From Cephalotus follicularis (lineage: Eukaryota; Streptophyta; Magnoliopsida; Oxalidales; Cephalotaceae): a DNA stretch of 64,000 nt. The stretch's first letter is position 1. Each line of letters begins with the position of its first letter. The stretch covers positions 64,352 through 128,351 of the forward strand of contig BDDD01002937.1 in NCBI GenBank assembly GCA_001972305.1. Direction: 5' to 3'. Positions 59,341 through 64,000 of the stretch are shown one piece after another. The notes under the pieces are model-generated. The model did not search any database. It was given only the letters and a program-made list of their open reading frames with translations, and was not told where the DNA came from. The position numbers and the translations under genes are program-made.

Positions 59341-60620
59341 TGTTGGAAACGGACAAAACCGAATCCAATGCCATAAATGGACAAGGGTGTAAAGGGTGTA
59401 AAACAAAACAAAACATACAATCATGGCAGCGGAATAACACCCTATTTAAACAAAACAAGTCCATTATGACACGTCCACAGACCACATGGATTACCACAAC
59501 ATCTACAGAGTTGAATTGGTGTCACCGTTACAAACAATGGTGACACACAAGCATGGAAAAAGGAAGAAGGACCAAGAATTATACCAGCGGGTGAAGGCTC
59601 CTTCTTTCTTTGCCACTGCAAGCTTGAGTAGATTCCCCATTGATGTTCTCCAAGTCTCAGGAACAACAAGCAATCCAACCAGCAAAGATAAAGTGTATGA
59701 ACTCTCTCTCTCTCACTTAGCTTAGAAAAGGTATATTGATATTGACCAATGAAGTCAATGATCAATCCATCCTAGATAAGATCTTGCTTGGTGTATCACA
59801 GATGAAGAGAACACACTGCAGAGAAGAATTCGAGTTCTCTTGCCCAGCAAAACTCAAACTTTTTCCACACCTTTATATTCTGCAGAAAATGCCTATATCT
59901 AGCCCTCCTTTTTCTCTTTCAATCTCCCATTAACCTTAGATCATGGTCCTCACTCCCTAGGAGTCCGAAGCCATGATCCCCACATTTCTAAAACGTGTAA
60001 AATCAAGAAAAACATGATAAGGACGTGAGAGAAAATGTGCCCACGAAGTGAGCTCGTGCACAGGTTGCACGTTCTGCTCAAAGACGTTGATGCCTTTTCA
60101 AAATACATTGACGTCCTTGCAATGTGGCACTAAAAGCATTGATGCTTTCTAAAAGACATCGACGCCTTTCAAAATGTTAAGCATCGATGTCTTTCTAAAA
60201 GACGTTGATGCTTTGTCTGGGAAGTAAAGCATTTTTTAGTCTAACTCTTTTAGTGATCTCATGTAACCTTTCAATATTAATTAAGTAAGATCAAACATAT
60301 GTGTTTCCACAAAATGCAAAATCCACATACCCGATATTTGACACCAAGACTTAATATGTTCAACATATTAAAGATCTAATCATTATTGGGCAGGAACCCT
60401 TTAAAATCTTAGTTAAAATGAGAAGTGTTCATAAATTACCGAAATACCCCTAGGGTTCGGTTTAGCCATTCAAAATGATCCCAGACCATTTAAAAGCTCT
60501 TGGAATAATATCTAATATTATCCAGATGGAAAAATTAACCTGATTAATTTTCCCATAATTTATTACGCACCTCACTATTCTGCAGATTTTCTAAGTCGTC
60601 GGTTCATGTGTACTATTATC
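59341..60620 (-). repeat. Co-l 3' LTR, truncated
   Basis: It begins TGTTGGAAACGG in plus-strand reading and matches 62344-63623 closely. Homology stops at 60620. It contains the AAGACGTTGATGCC / ACATCGACGCC cluster at 60082-60222. Frames such as 59486-59725 recur in the other LTR and are LTR shadows. Confidence 0.9.
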
Positions 60621-60863
60621 ACTAAGATGACCAAGTCTACAGTGCCAGGTATAGGTTTTATTTAACTTAGTTTCTCTTTGTCTTTTCTTATTGTTACTTT
60701 GCTTAGTGGACAAGATATTTGATTATGAACTATTTAAGATATATAATCCATTGTCGATAACACCATTACCAACACAAACATTGTTTGAATATATAAGACA
60801 TCGAATGTCTCGGAACCTAAGCTCCAAGCCCAAACTACATAAGTGAGAAACACTCACAATGTT
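60621..60863 (-). pseudogene. Co-l GAG-pre-integrase remnant
   Basis: On the minus strand, after a frameshift, the segment resembles the region after protease (VGNGVIDNGLYIL) and ends with the zinc-motif start TYTWHCRLGHLS, where it is joined to LTR sequence. The rest of integrase is missing. Confidence 0.8.
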
Positions 60864-62024
60864 TCAAACAATGTTCATAACAAAATAACAAGGATCCAAT
60901 GTCAAAATAAAATTATTACACAAACTAATATCATAAACACCAACAGCTTGAGCAATGATCCTAGATCCATCGCCAAGCCTCAAGTCCAGTTCTCCAGCTC
61001 CAAGCTTTCTAACTTTTCTTAGTCCCTGCAATGAATTGCAAAGGTTGGTTCCACATCCAGTATCTAATACCCATGAAGAACTACTATTCAAAGCTAGATT
61101 AAGTTCAATCATGAACATACCTGATGTACTCGCACCATGCGGGTTATCAGCCGAGACTGCAGCAACAGCAACACGACAATCCTTTTTCCAGTGCCCGATC
61201 TTACCGCACTGGAAACAAGCACCTTCAGCAGCTAACTTCTTCATACGATCTTTGGCAACACCCCCACTAGCTCCAAGCTTCCCCTTCTTCTTCTTTTGCT
61301 TCTTCTTACCCTTGACTTTTGTGTGGACAGGCATGAGTACGCTCTTCCCTTTACAGAAAGATGAGGCACTGCCCTTTCCTTGGGCAAACCTAGAAGGAAG
61401 AAGTAGGGAGTGGGTCTTTGACTTCCCAGAGTCAAAATCAGCCTCAACCGTCCTCAACATAGCAATCAGCTCAGATAGAGTTACCTCTAACTTGTTCATG
61501 TGAAAATTCACCAAGAACTGTGAGAACGACTTAGAAAGGGACGTCAAAATAAGATCTACATATAGATCATGGTCCATGACAAACCCTAATTGAGCCAGGT
61601 GCTCAATCATATCTATCATCTTAAATCCATGCTCATGGACTGAAGCTCCCTCTTGCATCTGAGCCTTAAAGAGTTTGCGAGATAGATTGAACCTTTAAGT
61701 CCTAGACTCAGCTCCATACATCTCCTGGAGATGGAGTAGTATAGCAGATAAGGTCTCAATCTTTTCATTCTGACGCTGAAGCTCAGGTGTAATCCCAAGA
61801 AGGGCAAGACATCTAGCCTGCTCGTCATCCTCTAGCCACTTGGCTACTCGCTCGCTCTCTTCGGGCGTCGGATCTTCACCCAATGAAGGAGGCCCCCCAG
61901 TCATCACATAGGCCATTTTATTGGCCGTAAGGACGATCTTGAGGTTACGGTGCCAATCGTTGAAGTTGGGCCCCTCAAGTTTGTTTGTCTCATGTATACG
62001 GGACATTGCATTTGATAAAGCCAT
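60864..62024 (-). pseudogene. Co-l gag and protease
   Basis: The ATG at 62022-62024 starts MALSNAMSRIHETNKLEG, followed by FNDWHRNLKIVL, the UBN2 gag core (VAKWLEDDEQARCLALLG, SAILLHLQEMYG), one in-frame TAA at 61695-61697, EGASVHEHGFKMIDMIEHL, a Lys-rich stretch, the zinc knuckle CFQCGKIGHWKKDC and the protease active site VLDTGCGTNLC. Apart from that stop the frame is open for 386 codons, so it is one of the better preserved genes here. It reads on into 60863 only after a shift. Confidence 0.92.
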
Positions 62025-62330
62025 TCTAGCAACCTAGATAAGGAAATATAAGCATGAGTTAGCATTTATTCCAATTTTAATATATGACCAATGGTTTAGA
62101 CTATGGAATACCATTCTGGCATTCCAAAATGCACTATGCATGTTCCAAACATAATTCTAAACACATTAAAACAACATTCCCAGCACAAAAACACAATGAA
62201 ATCCAATTTCATGCAATTTTCATTAAGGCACTTTGAAATTTTAGTTTGATCACAAAACACATCCATTAATTAAACCATTAATCAGTACATCATCTAAGGC
62301 ATATATATTCAATCAAGGATGATGTGGGTC
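62025..62330 (-). other. Co-l leader
   Basis: About 300 bp of AT-rich untranslated sequence between primer site and gag. No further signal is seen. Confidence 0.8.
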
Positions 62331-62342
62331 GCTCTGATACCA
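62331..62342 (-). promoter_or_regulatory. Co-l primer binding site
   Basis: On the minus strand TGGTATCAGAGC lies one base from the LTR end at 62344, an exact tRNA-iMet-type site. Confidence 0.92.
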
Positions 62343-62343
62343 C

Positions 62344-64000
62344 TGTTGGAAATGGACAAAACCGAATCCAATGCCATAAATGGACAAGGGTGTAAAGGGT
62401 GTAAAACAAAACAAAACATACAATCATGGCAGCGGAATAACACCCAATATAAACAAAACAAGTCCATAATGACAAGTACACAGACCACATAGATCACCAC
62501 AACATCAACAGAATTGAATTGGTGTCACCATTACAAACAATGGTGACAAACAAGCATGGAAAAAGGAAGAAGGACCAAGAATTATACAAACGGGTGAAGG
62601 CTCCTTCTTTCTTTGCCGCTACAAGCTTGAGTAGATTCCTCTTTGATGTTCTCCAAGTCTCAAGAACAACAAGCAATCCAACCAGCAAAGATAAAGTGTA
62701 TGAACTCTCTCTCTCACACATAGCTTAGAAAAGGTATAATGATATTGACCAATGAAGTCAATGATCAATCCACCCTAGATAAGCTCTTTCTTGGTGTATC
62801 ACATATGAAGAGAACACACTGGAGAGAAGAATTCGAGCTCTCTTGCCCAGTAAAACTCAAACTCTTTCCACACCTTTCTATTCTGCAGAAAATGCCTATA
62901 TCTAACCCTCCTTTTTCTCTTTCAATCTCCCATTAAACTTAGATCATAGTCCTCACTCCCTAGGAGTCCGAAGCCATGATCCCCACGTTTCTAAAACGTG
63001 TAAAATCAAGAAAAATAGGCTAAGGATATGAGAGATAATGTGCTCACGAAGTGAGCTCATGCACAGGTTGCACGTTCTGCTCAAAGACGTCGATGCCTTT
63101 TCAAAAGACATCGACGTCCTTGCAATGTGGCACTAAAAGCATCGATGCTTTCTAAAAGACATCAGCGCCTTTCAAAATGTTAAGCATCGATGTCTTTCTA
63201 AAAGACGTCGACGCTTTGTCTGGGAAGTAAAGCATTTTTTAGTCTAACTCTTTTAGTGATCTCATGTAACCTTTCAATATTGATTAAGTAAGATCAAACA
63301 TATGTGTTTCCACAAAATGCAAAATCCACATAACCGATATTTGATACCAAGACTTCATACGTCCAACATATTAAAGATCTAATCATTATTGGGCAGGGAC
63401 CCTTTAAAATTTTAGTTAAAATGAGAAGTGTTCATAAAAGACCGAAATACCCCTAGGGTTCAGTTTAGCCATTCTAAATGATCCCAGACCATTTAAAAGC
63501 TCTTGGAATAATATCTAATATTATCCAGATGGAAAAATTAATCTGATTAATTTTCCCATAATTTATTATGCACCTCACTATTCTGCAGATTTTCTAAGTC
63601 GTCGGTTCACGTGTACTATAATCCCTTATCATACTTGTCCCGATTGAGGTCAGGGTAAGAATATGTGTCAACCCTAGATAATACCTCAATGGCTAAAGTA
63701 TCTTATCATTACTAGGACCTTTGTTAAACTCTCCAGAAATCTAATTTCCAGTCTACCTCAACCTTGGCCAAGGATTTCATAAGTCCAAAGTATAATCAAA
63801 CCATAATAGGGTCGATCACCTTCGCTCAGGTGTGACAATCCCTTATTGCACACTCACTTATATTCGTATAGATTCGATCATACCCAAAGACCACCCGATT
63901 GCCAGCCCTGCGTAAGGACTGGGTAAGGTGGAGATCAAACCATAACCGTCTTCATACAATATAGAGTAGTCACTCAGGTCTAAGGATCAGACGAGTTTAA
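62344..64000 (-). repeat. Co-l 5' LTR (runs off the window)
   Basis: TGTTGGAAATGG in plus-strand reading is the LTR end. The motif cluster lies at 63084-63222 (AAGACGTCGATGCC, ACATCGACGTCC). The stretch 63620-64000 resembles Co-e and Co-g LTRs (TCACCTTCGCTCAGGTGTGACAAT). The LTR start lies beyond 64000. Confidence 0.9.

Larger units (their letters stand above)
59341..64000 (-). mobile_element. Co-l: copia element, minus strand, internally deleted
   Basis: The 3' LTR fragment lies at 59341-60620, the gag-protease region at 60621-62024, the leader and primer site follow, and the 5' LTR runs from 62344 beyond the window. Integrase core, reverse transcriptase and RNase H are missing: the pre-integrase segment is joined directly to the interior of the 3' LTR at 60620/60621. 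AGTTC (59336-59340) would be one target duplication. Confidence 0.9.

Noticed and set aside
59486..59725. 79-codon frame repeated at 62519-62728
   Set aside because: Both lie at the same place in the two LTRs of Co-l; conservation reflects LTR identity, not coding.

Overview
The window is intergenic DNA from a flowering plant and consists, as far as I can read it, entirely of nested LTR retrotransposons of the Ty1/copia and Ty3/gypsy superfamilies. I see no host gene, rRNA, tRNA, CRISPR or bacterial-type operon. The plant assignment rests on chromovirus-type gypsy polyproteins, a Sirevirus-type copia with an extra ORF after pol, tRNA-iMet primer sites of the TGGTATCAGAG type, and LTRs of 1.4-2.9 kb. 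The species cannot be told from this stretch. Names used below are local: Co- is copia, Gy- is gypsy.

Left part (1-12252). The 3' end and 3' LTR of Gy-a (1-3277) abut a GC-rich LTR remnant Gy-b (3278-5190), a copia LTR remnant of family Co-g (5191-6906) and a gypsy LTR Gy-x (6907-9592). Gy-x breaks a decayed copia, Co-h (9593-12252, plus strand), inside its integrase. This reads as successive insertions whose left halves lie outside the window.

Middle part (12253-51804). A second copia of the same family as Co-h, named Co-f (minus strand), sits tail-to-tail inside the Co-h LTR. Co-f contains a solo Co-g LTR (17081-19511, duplication AAGAG). Its gag is broken at 20249 by a minus-strand gypsy, Gy-d. 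The Gy-d 3' LTR is split into three pieces by two further gypsies: Gy-m (20693-25848, duplication ACATG), an internally deleted element; and Gy-n (26271-47725, duplication GCTCA), a nearly complete chromovirus. Each Gy-n LTR carries a solo LTR of family Gy-s, in opposite orientations (26323-29038, CTGAA; 45187-47671, ATGAT). The left Gy-n LTR also holds a 6.4-kb Sirevirus-like copia, Co-c (31296-37737, GACGG).

Right part (51805-64000). The Gy-d reverse transcriptase is cut by the 5' LTR of copia Co-e. The Co-e gag is cut by gypsy Gy-k at 56092. The Gy-k gag is cut at 59341 by a minus-strand copia, Co-l, whose 5' LTR runs off the window.

The longest chain is Co-h > Co-f > Gy-d > Co-e > Gy-k > Co-l. 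Almost all gag-pol frames are broken. The main exception is the 695-codon RNase H-integrase-chromodomain frame of Gy-n (38034-40121). Three signals cut across element families: clusters of short TCGAC-core repeats in about ten elements, including 18 DRE-like RCCGAC cores in the Gy-a LTR; a GGA-loop hairpin just upstream of the polypurine tract in four gypsies; and a roughly 40-bp module conserved in the LTRs of three gypsy families.
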